From Methanobacteriota archaeon (GTDB lineage: Archaea; Halobacteriota; Methanosarcinia; Methanosarcinales; Methanoperedenaceae), in the NCBI GenBank assembly GCA_018899795.1, contig JAHIHJ010000106.1:1-10033 (forward strand): 10,033 bases of DNA. Reading direction: 5' to 3'. Below are positions 1-7,071 of the stretch, one piece after another (the stretch's first letter is position 1; every line of letters begins with the position of its first letter). The position numbers and the translations under genes are program-made. The notes below the pieces were generated by a model. It searched no databases. It saw only the letters and a program-made list of their open reading frames with translations, and had not been told where the DNA came from.

Positions 1-22
1 AACTCTTCATCGTCCATTTCGC

Positions 23-334
23 TTATTGAAGCACAGTAACTTCAATTGCATCAACGAGAATAAAATTATTGGTTGATGCAGGGTTTTTTTCATTTGAAAC
101 AGATATTGTCAGGATATGTTCTGAATTGGTTAAATTTGTTGAAATATCTTTCAAAAGGAATTGTGGTTGACCTGATGAATACAAGTCTATATCAGGATAT
201 GATTTTCCATCAATTTTAATATTGGCGATCCCACAATGGTCACAAGTCAATGATTTTAATTTAATTCCAGTCCCGCAGAAAGTTATATCGTAAGAAAAAA
301 TCAAAAAGTGATTTAATGAGAAAATACAAGGCAA
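23..334 (-). pseudogene. C-terminal jelly-roll (carbohydrate-binding-like) domain remnant of a surface protein
   Basis: The reading frame gives 103 residues that look like the last three quarters of a beta-sandwich domain found at the C-terminus of secreted archaeal and bacterial proteins. The features seen are FCGTGIKL near residue 19, then G-I-A-N-I-K-I-DG, a DLYSSGQPQ strand, a HILTISV strand, and a closing strand ILVDAIEV before the stop. No ATG opens the frame: the first usable codon is a TTG at 334, and an in-frame TGA lies at 350-352. There is no signal peptide and no N-terminal strands. I therefore read it as a truncated 3' end rather than an intact gene. Its upstream edge abuts a hairpin resembling an insertion-sequence end (395-415), which would explain the truncation. 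Family assignment rests on motif memory, so the exact domain name is uncertain. Confidence 0.5.
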
Positions 335-394
335 AAGATGATGACGAAATCAAAAGGCAAATCGAAAGCTATTTTCTTTTTGCGAAGTGAAGCT

Positions 395-415
395 CCCTAC
401 AGCAGAGCTGTGGGG
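395..415. repeat. Hairpin resembling an IS200/IS605-type element end
   Basis: CCCTACAGC and GCTGTGGGG form a 9-bp stem (one G-T wobble) around an AGA loop. The hairpin sits in the context gtgaagct-hairpin-catct. Compact GC-rich imperfect palindromes flanked by GAAGC/CTTC-like bases are typical of the subterminal ends of IS200/IS605 and solo-tnpB elements. No transposase gene is present in the 464 bases left of uvrB, so this would be a solo end or scar. A plain transcription-associated hairpin is the alternative. Confidence 0.35.
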
Positions 416-464
416 CATCTCATGCAGTTGAAGAGTAAATCACGACCTGCGGGAATAAGGGGGG

Positions 465-2396
465 ATGTTGCTGGAATTTAAACTCGTTTCAGGATTTGAA
501 CCTAAGGGCGACCAGGTTCAGGCAATAGAAAAGCTCACTCAGGGAATAGAGCAGAGCATGAAGCGCCAGACCCTGCTTGGTGTGACTGGCTCAGGCAAGA
601 CCTTCACTGTAGCGAACGTGATACAGAGGATACAGCGACCAACACTCGTCATATCGCACAACAAGACGCTTGCTGCGCAGTTATATTCCGAGTTCAAGGC
701 ATTCTTTCCTGAAAATGCGGTTGAGTATTTCGTGAGCTACTACGACTACTACCAGCCTGAAGCGTATATCCCGCAAACGGATACATACATAGAAAAAGAC
801 GCATCCATAAACGAGGAAATAAACAGGATGCGGCTCTCAGCCACACGGTCGCTCTTTGAGCGGCGCGACGTGATCGTGGTCGCAAGCGTCTCCTGCATTT
901 ACGGCATAGGCTCTCCCCAGGAATGGCATGATATGGCCATGATACTGAGGATTGGTGAAGAAAAGGAGCGAAGGGCGATACTCTCCAGGCTTGTTGATAT
1001 GCAGTACCAGCGAAACGACATGGATTTTTCTGCAGGAAAGTTCAGGGTGCGCGGAGATACTATTGAAGTGTTCCCTTCATACGCTTCAACCGGGATGAGG
1101 ATAGAACTTTTCGGGGACGAGATCGAGAGGATAGTTGAATTTGATCCCCTGACAGGGAAACCGATACGGGATAGTGAGGGGGTTGTAATATATCCTGCCA
1201 AGCATTTCGTGATGCCCCAGGAAAAGATCGATGTTGCGATTGAATCTATAGAAGATGAACTTGAGGAGAGGCTTCATGAGCTAAGATCCATGGGGAAAAT
1301 ACTCGAAGCCGCGCGCCTTGAGCAGCGCACGAAGTTCGATATCGAGATGATGCATGAGATCGGGTACTGCCAGGGGATCGAGAACTACAGCCGTCACATG
1401 GACGGAAGGAAGACCGGTGAGCCGCCGTACTCACTGCTTGATTATTTCCCTGATGATTATCTTGTGGTGATAGATGAATCCCATGTCACGCTGCCGCAGG
1501 TAAGAGGCATGCACGCTGGCGACCATGCGCGAAAGGGATCGCTTGTGGATTACGGCTTCAGGATGCCTTCTGCTTATGATAACCGACCGCTCACGTATGC
1601 GGAGTTCGAGACGCGTGTCAACCAGGTGCTGTACGTTTCCGCGACGCCTTCAGATTATGAAATTGCTCACAGCGCCCAGGTGGTTGAGCAAATAATCAGA
1701 CCGACAGGGCTCGTTGAACCCGATATAGTGGTAAAACCCGTGAATGGACAGATAGACGACCTTATGGCTGAGATCCATGCAAAGACCGAAAAGTCGCACA
1801 GAGTCCTTGTTACCACGCTCACGAAAAGGATGGCTGAAGACCTGACAGAGTATCTTATCAGCATGGGTATCAGGGCACGGTACATGCACTCCGAGATAGA
1901 GACGCTTGAGCGCATCGATATAATCCGGGGGCTGCGCCTTGGGGAATTCGATGTGCTTGTGGGCATAAACCTGCTTCGTGAGGGACTTGACCTTCCAGAA
2001 GTGGCGCTTGTTGCTATACTGGACGCTGATAAAGAGGGATTTTTGCGCTCAGACCGCTCGCTTATGCAGACAATAGGCAGGACATCGAGGAACATCGAGG
2101 GAAGAGTGGTGATGTATGCTGACAGGATCACAGGTTCGATGCAAAGGGCGATAGATGAAACAAACAGGCGGCGAACGATGCAGATAAATTACAACGAGGC
2201 GCACAATATCACGCCGCAGACCATCAGGAAAGCAGTTGAGCCGCGGGCGCCTGAGGTTGCGCTTCCACCTAAAGAGGAGATGTTCAATTACATCATAGAA
2301 CTTGAAGCTGCAATGCACAGGGCTGCGAAGAACCTGGAGTTTGAGAAAGCTGCAGAACTAAGAGATATGATAACGAAGCTGAGGAAAACGGCGTGA
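465..2396 (+). CDS. uvrB: Excinuclease ABC subunit B (UvrB)
   Basis: UvrB is the damage-verifying helicase of bacterial-type nucleotide excision repair. It is loaded by UvrA, opens the duplex at a lesion with its beta-hairpin, and recruits UvrC for incision. At 643 residues it is a little shorter than the usual 660-680. Visible landmarks are Walker A GVTGSGKT (39-46), the aromatic beta-hairpin [16 protein letters not shown] (88-103), Walker B DESH (337-340), [10 protein letters not shown] near 390, the motif VI region QTIGRTSRN (535-543) with both conserved arginines but TS where AA is usual, and a C-terminal UVR coiled coil [23 protein letters not shown] that binds UvrC. The ATG at 465 is preceded directly by a G-run, leaving almost no Shine-Dalgarno spacing, so the TTG at 468 is a possible alternative start. 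No uvrA or uvrC is adjacent, so the gene appears to stand alone. Confidence 0.97.
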   Translation: MLLEFKLVSGFEPKGDQVQAIEKLTQGIEQSMKRQTLLGVTGSGKTFTVANVIQRIQRPTLVISHNKTLAAQLYSEFKAFFPENAVEYFVSYYDYYQPEAYIPQTDTYIEKDASINEEINRMRLSATRSLFERRDVIVVASVSCIYGIGSPQEWHDMAMILRIGEEKERRAILSRLVDMQYQRNDMDFSAGKFRVRGDTIEVFPSYASTGMRIELFGDEIERIVEFDPLTGKPIRDSEGVVIYPAKHFVMPQEKIDVAIESIEDELEERLHELRSMGKILEAARLEQRTKFDIEMMHEIGYCQGIENYSRHMDGRKTGEPPYSLLDYFPDDYLVVIDESHVTLPQVRGMHAGDHARKGSLVDYGFRMPSAYDNRPLTYAEFETRVNQVLYVSATPSDYEIAHSAQVVEQIIRPTGLVEPDIVVKPVNGQIDDLMAEIHAKTEKSHRVLVTTLTKRMAEDLTEYLISMGIRARYMHSEIETLERIDIIRGLRLGEFDVLVGINLLREGLDLPEVALVAILDADKEGFLRSDRSLMQTIGRTSRNIEGRVVMYADRITGSMQRAIDETNRRRTMQINYNEAHNITPQTIRKAVEPRAPEVALPPKEEMFNYIIELEAAMHRAAKNLEFEKAAELRDMITKLRKTA

Positions 2397-2436
2397 GTTC
2401 TACAGAAACGTATTATGCACAAAAAATATACATTAA

Positions 2437-2453
2437 ATCAGTGTAAATCTGTG
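2437..2453 (-). repeat. Degenerate CACAGAT-type dispersed repeat after uvrB
   Basis: Two heptamers, ATCAGTG (2437-2443) and ATCTGTG (2447-2453), lie 10 bases apart. Read on the minus strand they are CACAGAT then CACTGAT. They resemble the better-preserved CACGGAT cluster at 7072-7106, and both lie just downstream of a gene's stop codon. Their function is unknown. This copy is short and weak. Confidence 0.35.
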
Positions 2454-2472
2454 TTTAAATAGAGAAATTATT

Positions 2473-2507
2473 AAAAAATAAGATTCACCTGAGCAGGTGC
2501 TCAGGTG
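2473..2507 (-). terminator. Hairpin plus T-tract terminator of the small zinc-knuckle gene
   Basis: CACCTGAGCA (2486-2495) and TGCTCAGGTG (2498-2507) form a perfect 10-bp inverted repeat with a GG centre. On the minus strand it is followed by AATCTTATTTTTTAA, a T-rich tract. The stem begins inside the last codons of the 2501-2641 minus-strand gene, whose TGA is at 2501-2503, so stop codon and terminator overlap. A two-base loop is tight, so one or two inner pairs are probably open. It would not serve uvrB, since on the plus strand no T-run follows. Confidence 0.6.
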
Positions 2508-2641
2508 GAGCAACTGCCGCAGATATATTCGCGCGACCCGCATATATCAAGGTCAAATTCGAACCTGCCCTCGCCACACGACTCGCATACTTTCCTCTTC
2601 ATTACGATTTCTGGTATGTTTCTTGTCTCCAAGTATATCAC
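2501..2641 (-). CDS. Small zinc-knuckle protein (46 aa), function unknown
   Basis: This short gene sits in what looks like an empty 500-base gap. From the GTG at 2641 it encodes 46 residues. The informative part is VCESCGEGRFEFDLDICG followed by REYICGSCST, so two CxxC knuckles (C19/C22 and C40/C43) could hold one zinc ion, with an extra cysteine at 34. An internal ATG at 2602 would give a 33-residue version that keeps all cysteines. A TATA box at 2661-2674 puts the transcript start at about 2641-2645, so the mRNA is probably leaderless. A terminator hairpin overlaps the stop. A tempting ATG at 2643-2645 is in another frame and opens MGDILGDKK before running off, so a one-base frameshift in this copy is possible. 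No function is assigned; such mini zinc ribbons often bind nucleic acid or protein partners. Confidence 0.6.
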   Translation of the reverse strand: MIYLETRNIPEIVMKRKVCESCGEGRFEFDLDICGSREYICGSCST

Positions 2642-2660
2642 CCATCTATAATGATTATTC

Positions 2661-2674
2661 ATTGTATTTAAAGC
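2661..2674 (-). promoter_or_regulatory. TATA box and BRE-like promoter for the small zinc-knuckle gene
   Basis: On the minus strand this reads GCTTTAAATACAAT, a good archaeal TATA element. The distance from its centre (about 2668) to the GTG/ATG starts at 2641-2645 is about 25 bases, the normal TATA-to-start spacing, so transcription would begin at or next to the start codon. Confidence 0.55.
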
Positions 2675-2696
2675 TTATCATTATTAATAATGATAA
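2675..2696. promoter_or_regulatory. Perfect 22-bp palindrome, candidate operator
   Basis: The left arm TTATCATTATT is followed directly by its exact reverse complement AATAATGATAA. The palindrome touches the upstream edge of the minus-strand TATA box, where a dimeric repressor or activator would overlap TFB/TBP binding. It also lies upstream of the plus-strand membrane-protein gene at 2910. The sequence is AT-rich, so chance is not excluded, but an 11-bp perfect arm is long. The binding protein is unknown. Confidence 0.45.
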
Positions 2697-2909
2697 ATTT
2701 GGGTTCATGATGCCTGCGTTAGACAGATGGCAGTCTTTCTAATAGGGAATATTCTCTTTAACAAAAAATTTTCGATATATTATCCGCAGAATCAAGAGTT
2801 TATGATTTTCTATGTTTTAAAAATTTACTCGATACAATTTCAAGTCCGGATCATGTTTACAATCAAAAACATTAAGTATTATACTATTAATATTATATCT
2901 GAAGGTAAT

Positions 2910-3962
2910 ATGGGTATTGAAACTTACATTGAAGGCATAGATTTTGCTTCCCCGAATAATTTGCTGATCATTGCAAACGTTATTCTAATTATCATTGCTT
3001 TTTTCTTATTGATCAGGCTCAGAATATCAAAGAAGAAACGTGAAGCAAAGGCTGAACCTGAAATCCAGCCCAAAAAAGAAACTAAAGGCGAACTTGCAGG
3101 GATAGCCGAAATCAAACCCGAAGATTTCAGACCCGAAAGATTCGATATCAAGTCTGATTTTTTTGCGCCTGCAAAACCCTCTATAGAAGTACCCATCACA
3201 GCCACTGAGACTGTCGGTGCAACAAGCGAAGCTCAGGAAAAGCCCTGGATGAGACCTGAAGAAGAACAGGTCCCTGAACCCACAGAGGAAACAAGAGAAG
3301 TACCTGAAGCAGAGGCTCCGGAATCAGATGAACTTGAAGATGAATTGCCTGAAGAATTCGTGGTGCCTCGGATTCGCAAGCTCAATATACCGACGCTTGT
3401 TGCAGAAAAAGAGAAGCTGGAAGAAAAGCCTGCGGTATCTCCTGAGCCTGAATTAGCGCCAACAGAAATAGAAGAGAAAGCGTTAGAAGAGGTTACACTG
3501 CCTCTTGAGCTTGGCATGACCACGTCTGACAAAGAGGAAGAAAAGCCAGAAGAAGAGGTCACACTTCCTCTCAAGCTTGATATAACGATGCTGGAGACGG
3601 AAGAGAAGAAAGAAGAGTTAAAAGAAGAAGCCGTCACAATACCACAAGAGCCTGAAATAACCGCGCCTCCTGAACTCAATTTATTTACACTTGAGATGGA
3701 TGAGAAGAAACCCGAAGATAAGGTGGAAGTTCCTGTCCCTGAGTTTAAAGAGCCAGAGAAGAAAGAAGAGATAAAAGAAGAAGCTGTCACAGTGCCGCAT
3801 GAGCCTGAGATAACAGCGCCGCATGATGTCAAGTTATTTAATTTTGGGATGGAAGAGAAGAAACCCGAAGAGAAAGCAGAAGTTCCTGCCCCTGAGGTCA
3901 AAGAGCCAGAGAAGAAAGAAGAGGTAAAAGAAAAGAAATCTAAGAGAAAATCACTGTTTTGA
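2910..3962 (+). CDS. Single-pass membrane protein with a long acidic Glu/Pro/Lys repeat tail
   Basis: I do not recognise a named family. Starting at the ATG at 2910, which has GAAGGT just upstream, the protein has 350 residues. A longer in-frame reading from 2727 exists but its first 61 residues look non-coding. The N-terminus is short and mildly acidic, followed by one hydrophobic segment at about 18-37 and then a basic stop-transfer stretch RLRISKKKR (36-44). By the positive-inside rule the remaining roughly 300 residues are cytoplasmic. That tail is rich in E, P, K and V, has no cysteine, and looks disordered. Between about residues 232 and 342 it contains a 51-residue repeat, and ends in KSKRKSLF. 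Such a tail could act as a spacer, a multivalent docking surface or a cytoskeletal/division tether; that is inference. It converges with the RuBisCO relic, only six bases separating the two stop codons. Confidence 0.75.
   Translation: MGIETYIEGIDFASPNNLLIIANVILIIIAFFLLIRLRISKKKREAKAEPEIQPKKETKGELAGIAEIKPEDFRPERFDIKSDFFAPAKPSIEVPITATETVGATSEAQEKPWMRPEEEQVPEPTEETREVPEAEAPESDELEDELPEEFVVPRIRKLNIPTLVAEKEKLEEKPAVSPEPELAPTEIEEKALEEVTLPLELGMTTSDKEEEKPEEEVTLPLKLDITMLETEEKKEELKEEAVTIPQEPEITAPPELNLFTLEMDEKKPEDKVEVPVPEFKEPEKKEEIKEEAVTVPHEPEITAPHDVKLFNFGMEEKKPEEKAEVPAPEVKEPEKKEEVKEKKSKRKSLF
3603..3935 (+). repeat. In-frame 153-bp tandem repeat within the membrane-protein gene
   Basis: Units begin at 3603, 3756 and 3909, exactly 153 bases (51 codons) apart; the third is cut short by the C-terminus. 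Each unit starts EKKEE(L/I/V)KE. The first two continue EEAVT(I/V)P then EPEITAP, an LF-containing segment, EKKPE, and PVPEF or PAPEV with KEP. Similarity is high at DNA level, so the array probably arose by recent duplication and may vary in copy number between strains. Confidence 0.8.
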
Positions 3963-3968
3963 TCGAAA

Positions 3969-4731
3969 TTACCTGGGCTTGAAATATTCCCATTTTTCAA
4001 GAGCCTGCTTTAATTCCTTATGATTAACTGCATATTGCTTGAGGTCAATACCATCCATTGTCGCTTCTATCGCCTGCATAACTGCAGCCGCACCTGCGCG
4101 AGTTCCCTTCGGATGCCCGTGGATGCCTCCGCTTACAAGCAGAGTGCAATCATTTCCAAGGATATGCATAACATGCGGCACCAATCCGGGATGCAAACCT
4201 CCAGATGAGACCGGAAGTACGGACTTGATCCCAGCCCAGTCCTGTTCGAGCATAGTTCCAGGCTCTACACGGGGGGAGCGAAGCATATCTGCGATACCAA
4301 CGACTTCCTTTTTTGTCCCTACTAATTTCCCTATTGCTGTGCCCACATGGATCTCATCGACACCAATCAAACGCATCATCTTTTACAAGATCAAAGCCAC
4401 CCATCCATGTTTCATAGGCTACCTGTGAATGCTCCGCAGCGCTAAAGCCTATCTTGGGTTTGGGTACCGCCCCTGTAACAGGTCGTACCCTGACTTTCAC
4501 ATATTTTCCTTCGATATGGAAAGCACGCGCCTTTATTTTAGCCACTCGTTCCGGGAGTTTGTGCAGTGTAGTCCATGTTCCGGCAGAACTTTCAGAGGCT
4601 ATCCTCCCTGCCGCTTCTTTTTCGCTCATGCCTTTTGCAGGTTCAAAATAATACAGGCAGATAAGGTCGTCTTTAGCCGGAGTATAACGAAGGTCTACAA
4701 ATTCATCATACCAGTCGATCTTTTTGGTCAT
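3969..4731 (-). pseudogene. rbcL: Form III RuBisCO large subunit, broken by two internal deletions
   Basis: Intact form III RuBisCO carboxylates ribulose-1,5-bisphosphate in the archaeal AMP-salvage route and is about 415-430 residues. Here the N-terminal piece (4731 to 4354) starts normally: IDWYDEFVDLRYTP, then ASESSAGTWTT. At residue 80 it jumps from KYVKV to RPVTGAVPKPKIGFS, skipping roughly 70 residues of the N-domain. It resumes through ETWMGGFDLVKDD, keeping the carbamylated lysine, then leaves frame at about 4372-4380 and stops. The C-terminal piece (4379 to 3969) continues in another frame from RLIGVDEIHVGTAIGKLVG (loop 6) through SSGGLHPG and GGIHGHPKGTRAG to the usual C-terminus. 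About 125 residues of the barrel are missing between them, including the metal-ligand glutamate after KDD and the HAHRAMH segment. Activity is not possible. What remains is well conserved without extra stops, so the damage is recent or an assembly fault. Confidence 0.9.
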
Positions 4732-4773
4732 TTATCTACTTCACTTATTGTTGAACCACGAAAATAATAACCC

Positions 4774-5739
4774 TTATGAAACGACCACTCTGCGCCCTCT
4801 TTCCTGCATAAGGTTAATTAAGTCATCCTTGTCGCTGTATTTTTTAAGTTCCGTATCCTCAACTACAACGGTCCGTTCGATATTCCTTATTTTACTGCCG
4901 CCTCGTACTATCAAAAGGGATTGTGTTAGCGCGACCTCGGATATGCTGCTCATAAGATGCGCTTTCTTGACCATCGTTGAAGTGAATTCACCGACACCTG
5001 TGAGGATCGTTCCATTTTCGTCCCTGCGATCTGCTGGAATTGATACTGCGTCAAACGGAGCCTGCGAAGTATGGAGGACTTCGAATCCCATATCTGTAAG
5101 CTGGGAAAGGATTTTCGATGAGCCCTTTTCAACGTGTTCATGTTTCGGTGTATGAGGGTCGCGTTTTTCAAACAGGTTAACTGCTACTGCAAATCCCCTG
5201 TCAAGTCTCTCTTCAAGCTTGAGGGTTATATCGACGCTTGCTGCCATTTCTCCTTCCTCGTACTTGCTTATTGTCCTTCTTGATACGCCAAGCGAATTTG
5301 CAAGGGAGCCAAGAGAGATATTTTTACTTATGCGTTCTTCTTTCAGGATCTTCCCATCGATATTCACATACAGCCCGCCATGTTCTGCATATACAAGGGG
5401 TGGTATGTTCTCTGTAAAATAATCATCCAATGTGTTTATATCAATGGCAGGGACACCATATCTGAGATATGCGACACCTGCTTCAAGTGAATGGTCCCTG
5501 GATTTTTCACCTATAACTATCGGGTTCCCGTTCAGGTGTTTTGAGAGGAACAGCATTTCATTGGCTGTCTCTTCGTTCAGGCCGTCGATATTGAACAATA
5601 CTTTTATCAACAGCAGTAAGTCATCCCGCCGTGCCGCAAGGTCAAAACTTCTTGGACGGATGTCGCAGCGGTCAGAAATATTAAACCCCGCTTTGCTCAA
5701 TATTGAGACAACCCGGTTGATAAGCAGTTCCTTATTCAT
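4774..5739 (-). CDS. Archaeal HTH-type transcriptional regulator (COG1395 family)
   Basis: This is the roughly 320-residue archaeal putative regulator with a Cro/XRE helix-turn-helix in its middle. Residues 1-110 form an alpha/beta domain (RSFDLAARRDD, then LLLLIKVLFNID) that looks like a degenerate nuclease-type fold. The HTH spans about 130-180: ILKEERISKNISLGSLANSLGVSRRTISKYEEGE. A C-terminal domain contains GFEVLHTSQAPFDAVS and ends RGRRVVVS. The family is nearly universal in euryarchaea and its targets are not well defined. Its stop lies 42 bases upstream of the RuBisCO relic on the same strand, so the two may have been co-transcribed. The gene diverges from tiaS. The TATA element at 5761-5770 sits about 25 bases from the ATG, which suggests a leaderless transcript. 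Confidence 0.88.
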   Translation of the reverse strand: MNKELLINRVVSILSKAGFNISDRCDIRPRSFDLAARRDDLLLLIKVLFNIDGLNEETANEMLFLSKHLNGNPIVIGEKSRDHSLEAGVAYLRYGVPAIDINTLDDYFTENIPPLVYAEHGGLYVNIDGKILKEERISKNISLGSLANSLGVSRRTISKYEEGEMAASVDITLKLEERLDRGFAVAVNLFEKRDPHTPKHEHVEKGSSKILSQLTDMGFEVLHTSQAPFDAVSIPADRRDENGTILTGVGEFTSTMVKKAHLMSSISEVALTQSLLIVRGGSKIRNIERTVVVEDTELKKYSDKDDLINLMQERGRRVVVS

Positions 5740-5760
5740 TAAATGAATTGTTATTATACT

Positions 5761-5770
5761 AATATAAATA
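5761..5770. promoter_or_regulatory. Shared TATA region between the COG1395 regulator and tiaS
   Basis: AATATAAATA on the plus strand reads TATTTATATT on the minus strand, so either strand gives a usable TATA element. About 25 bases to the left is the regulator's ATG (5739), predicting a leaderless mRNA. About 25 bases to the right is roughly 5790, giving tiaS a leader of about 24 bases. Transcription in the two directions would compete for the same TBP site. Confidence 0.45.
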
Positions 5771-5813
5771 CTTATGCCTCATTAAGCCGACAAGGTTTTT
5801 TATCCGATCGAAT

Positions 5814-7064
5814 ATGAGTGGAAAGCAAATGATAATAGGACTTGATGACACGGATTCAAAGGAAGGAATGTGCACGACCTACCTTGCAGCCGTGCTGATC
5901 GAGAAACTTGTGGCTTTCGGCAGGATAGAAGGATACCCGCTTCTTGTCCGTCTGAACCCTAATATAATTTACAAGACGCGCGGGAACGCTGCCATGGCAA
6001 TTCCCATCGATTTGAAAAGAAGCGAGGACGCCGGAACTGTCAGGAAGATGGTCATTGATCTGGTCGAAGAGATGGCGGAATTTTCGGCAGAGAATACCAA
6101 CCCCGGCGTGGTTTTTATCGAGGATGCATCAGAGGATGTGAAAAAAGAGCTCGCCAGATTTTCCCTGAGGGCTGTCCAGGATGTGCTTGAGATATGCGAG
6201 GCAGAGGCAATACTTTCGCGCTACGGGATAATCCATAAAGGATTCAAGAATGGCAGAGGTCTTATCGGCGCTCTTGCTGCGGCGGGTTTCGCTCTTACCG
6301 GTCTTCCTGATATAACGTATGAGATTATTGCGTACAGGGAAAAAAAGATGTGGGGCACACCGCGAGAGATAGACGAGGATTCTGTATGGAATGCGGCAGA
6401 TCAGCCTGATACATGGGACACGGTGGATCATGAGAACAGGCGCATCGTGTTCGCGCCTCATTCGCCTGACCCAATTCTTTTTGGCATCAGGGGAAAGAGC
6501 GAGCTTGCGGTGCGGCGGGCGTATTCATTTGTCAAAAGCGAGCCTGTGGAACGATATGTCGTTTACATGACCAACCAGAATACAGACATGCATCTTTTGA
6601 GAGCGAAGATAAGCGAGGCGCTGGATTCCCGCTCGTATATTCTCGAGGGAACGGTCAGCAGATCCCCCAAAACCATAGAGGGTGGGCATGTTATTTTTGA
6701 GATATCTGATGGCTCTGCATTTATCGAATGCGCGGCATTTGAGCCCACGAAAGGCTTTCGCAGTATTATAAGGAATCTTAGCGCAGGTGATGAGGTCACA
6801 GTGTACGGCAGCGTGAAGGATGGAACGTTGAACCTTGAAAAACTCAAAGTCACTGCCCTGAACCAGAATGAACTGCGTAACCCCTTATGCTGCGGAAAGA
6901 GGATGAAGTCCATGGGATATGGACAGGGATTCAGGTGCGAGAAATGTGGAACGAAAGCGAAAGAACAGGTTATTGAATCAATTAAGAGGAATATTTCGAC
7001 AGGGTTCTATGAAGTTCCGCCATCCGCGAGGAGGCACCTGTCAAAACCGCTGGTCAGATATTGA
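5814..7064 (+). CDS. tiaS: tRNA(Ile2) 2-agmatinylcytidine synthetase TiaS
   Basis: TiaS attaches agmatine to C34 of the CAU-anticodon isoleucine tRNA using ATP, so that it reads AUA rather than AUG. It is essential in archaea. At 416 residues it matches the family length. Landmarks are IGLDDTDS (8-15) with GMCTTYLA, RLNPNIIYKTRGN (46-58), a GLIGALAA segment in the ferredoxin-like part, an OB fold at about 276-345 (LEGTVSRSPKTIEGG to VYGSVKDGTLNLEKL), and a C-terminal zinc ribbon with C359, C360, C375 and C378. The first zinc knuckle is CC rather than the expected CxxC. ATG 5814 gives MSGKQMIIGL; the in-frame ATG at 5829 (MIIGL) is equally plausible and neither has a strong Shine-Dalgarno. It diverges from the regulator and converges on nadE. 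Confidence 0.96.
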   Translation: MSGKQMIIGLDDTDSKEGMCTTYLAAVLIEKLVAFGRIEGYPLLVRLNPNIIYKTRGNAAMAIPIDLKRSEDAGTVRKMVIDLVEEMAEFSAENTNPGVVFIEDASEDVKKELARFSLRAVQDVLEICEAEAILSRYGIIHKGFKNGRGLIGALAAAGFALTGLPDITYEIIAYREKKMWGTPREIDEDSVWNAADQPDTWDTVDHENRRIVFAPHSPDPILFGIRGKSELAVRRAYSFVKSEPVERYVVYMTNQNTDMHLLRAKISEALDSRSYILEGTVSRSPKTIEGGHVIFEISDGSAFIECAAFEPTKGFRSIIRNLSAGDEVTVYGSVKDGTLNLEKLKVTALNQNELRNPLCCGKRMKSMGYGQGFRCEKCGTKAKEQVIESIKRNISTGFYEVPPSARRHLSKPLVRY

Positions 7065-7071
7065 AACGGAA

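Noticed and set aside
316..390. A 24-codon plus-strand frame beginning MRKYKAKDDDEIK, ending just before the 395-415 hairpin
   Set aside because: It looks a little like a transposase tail by position, but the residues match no transposase motif and it overlaps the more convincing minus-strand domain.
2675..2696. Reading the palindrome as a classical Fur box
   Set aside because: The hexamers are in the outward order TTATCATT...AATGATAA rather than the GATAAT-type consensus, so naming a regulator would be guesswork.
2497..2742. Plus-strand 81-codon frame across the uvrB downstream gap
   Set aside because: Residue content is implausible, there is no ribosome site, and it is the shadow of the minus-strand zinc-knuckle gene and its promoter.
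2727..2909. N-terminal extension of the membrane-protein gene by 61 residues
   Set aside because: The stretch is AT-rich with Phe/Ile/Tyr/Asn-heavy non-coding-like content and stops being needed once the ATG at 2910, preceded by GAAGGT, is used.
3233..4000. Long minus-strand frame, Ser/Gly-rich, opposite the acidic repeat gene
   Set aside because: It is the antisense shadow of Glu-rich codons (GAA/GAG read as TTC/CTC), so it is low-complexity and lacks any domain.
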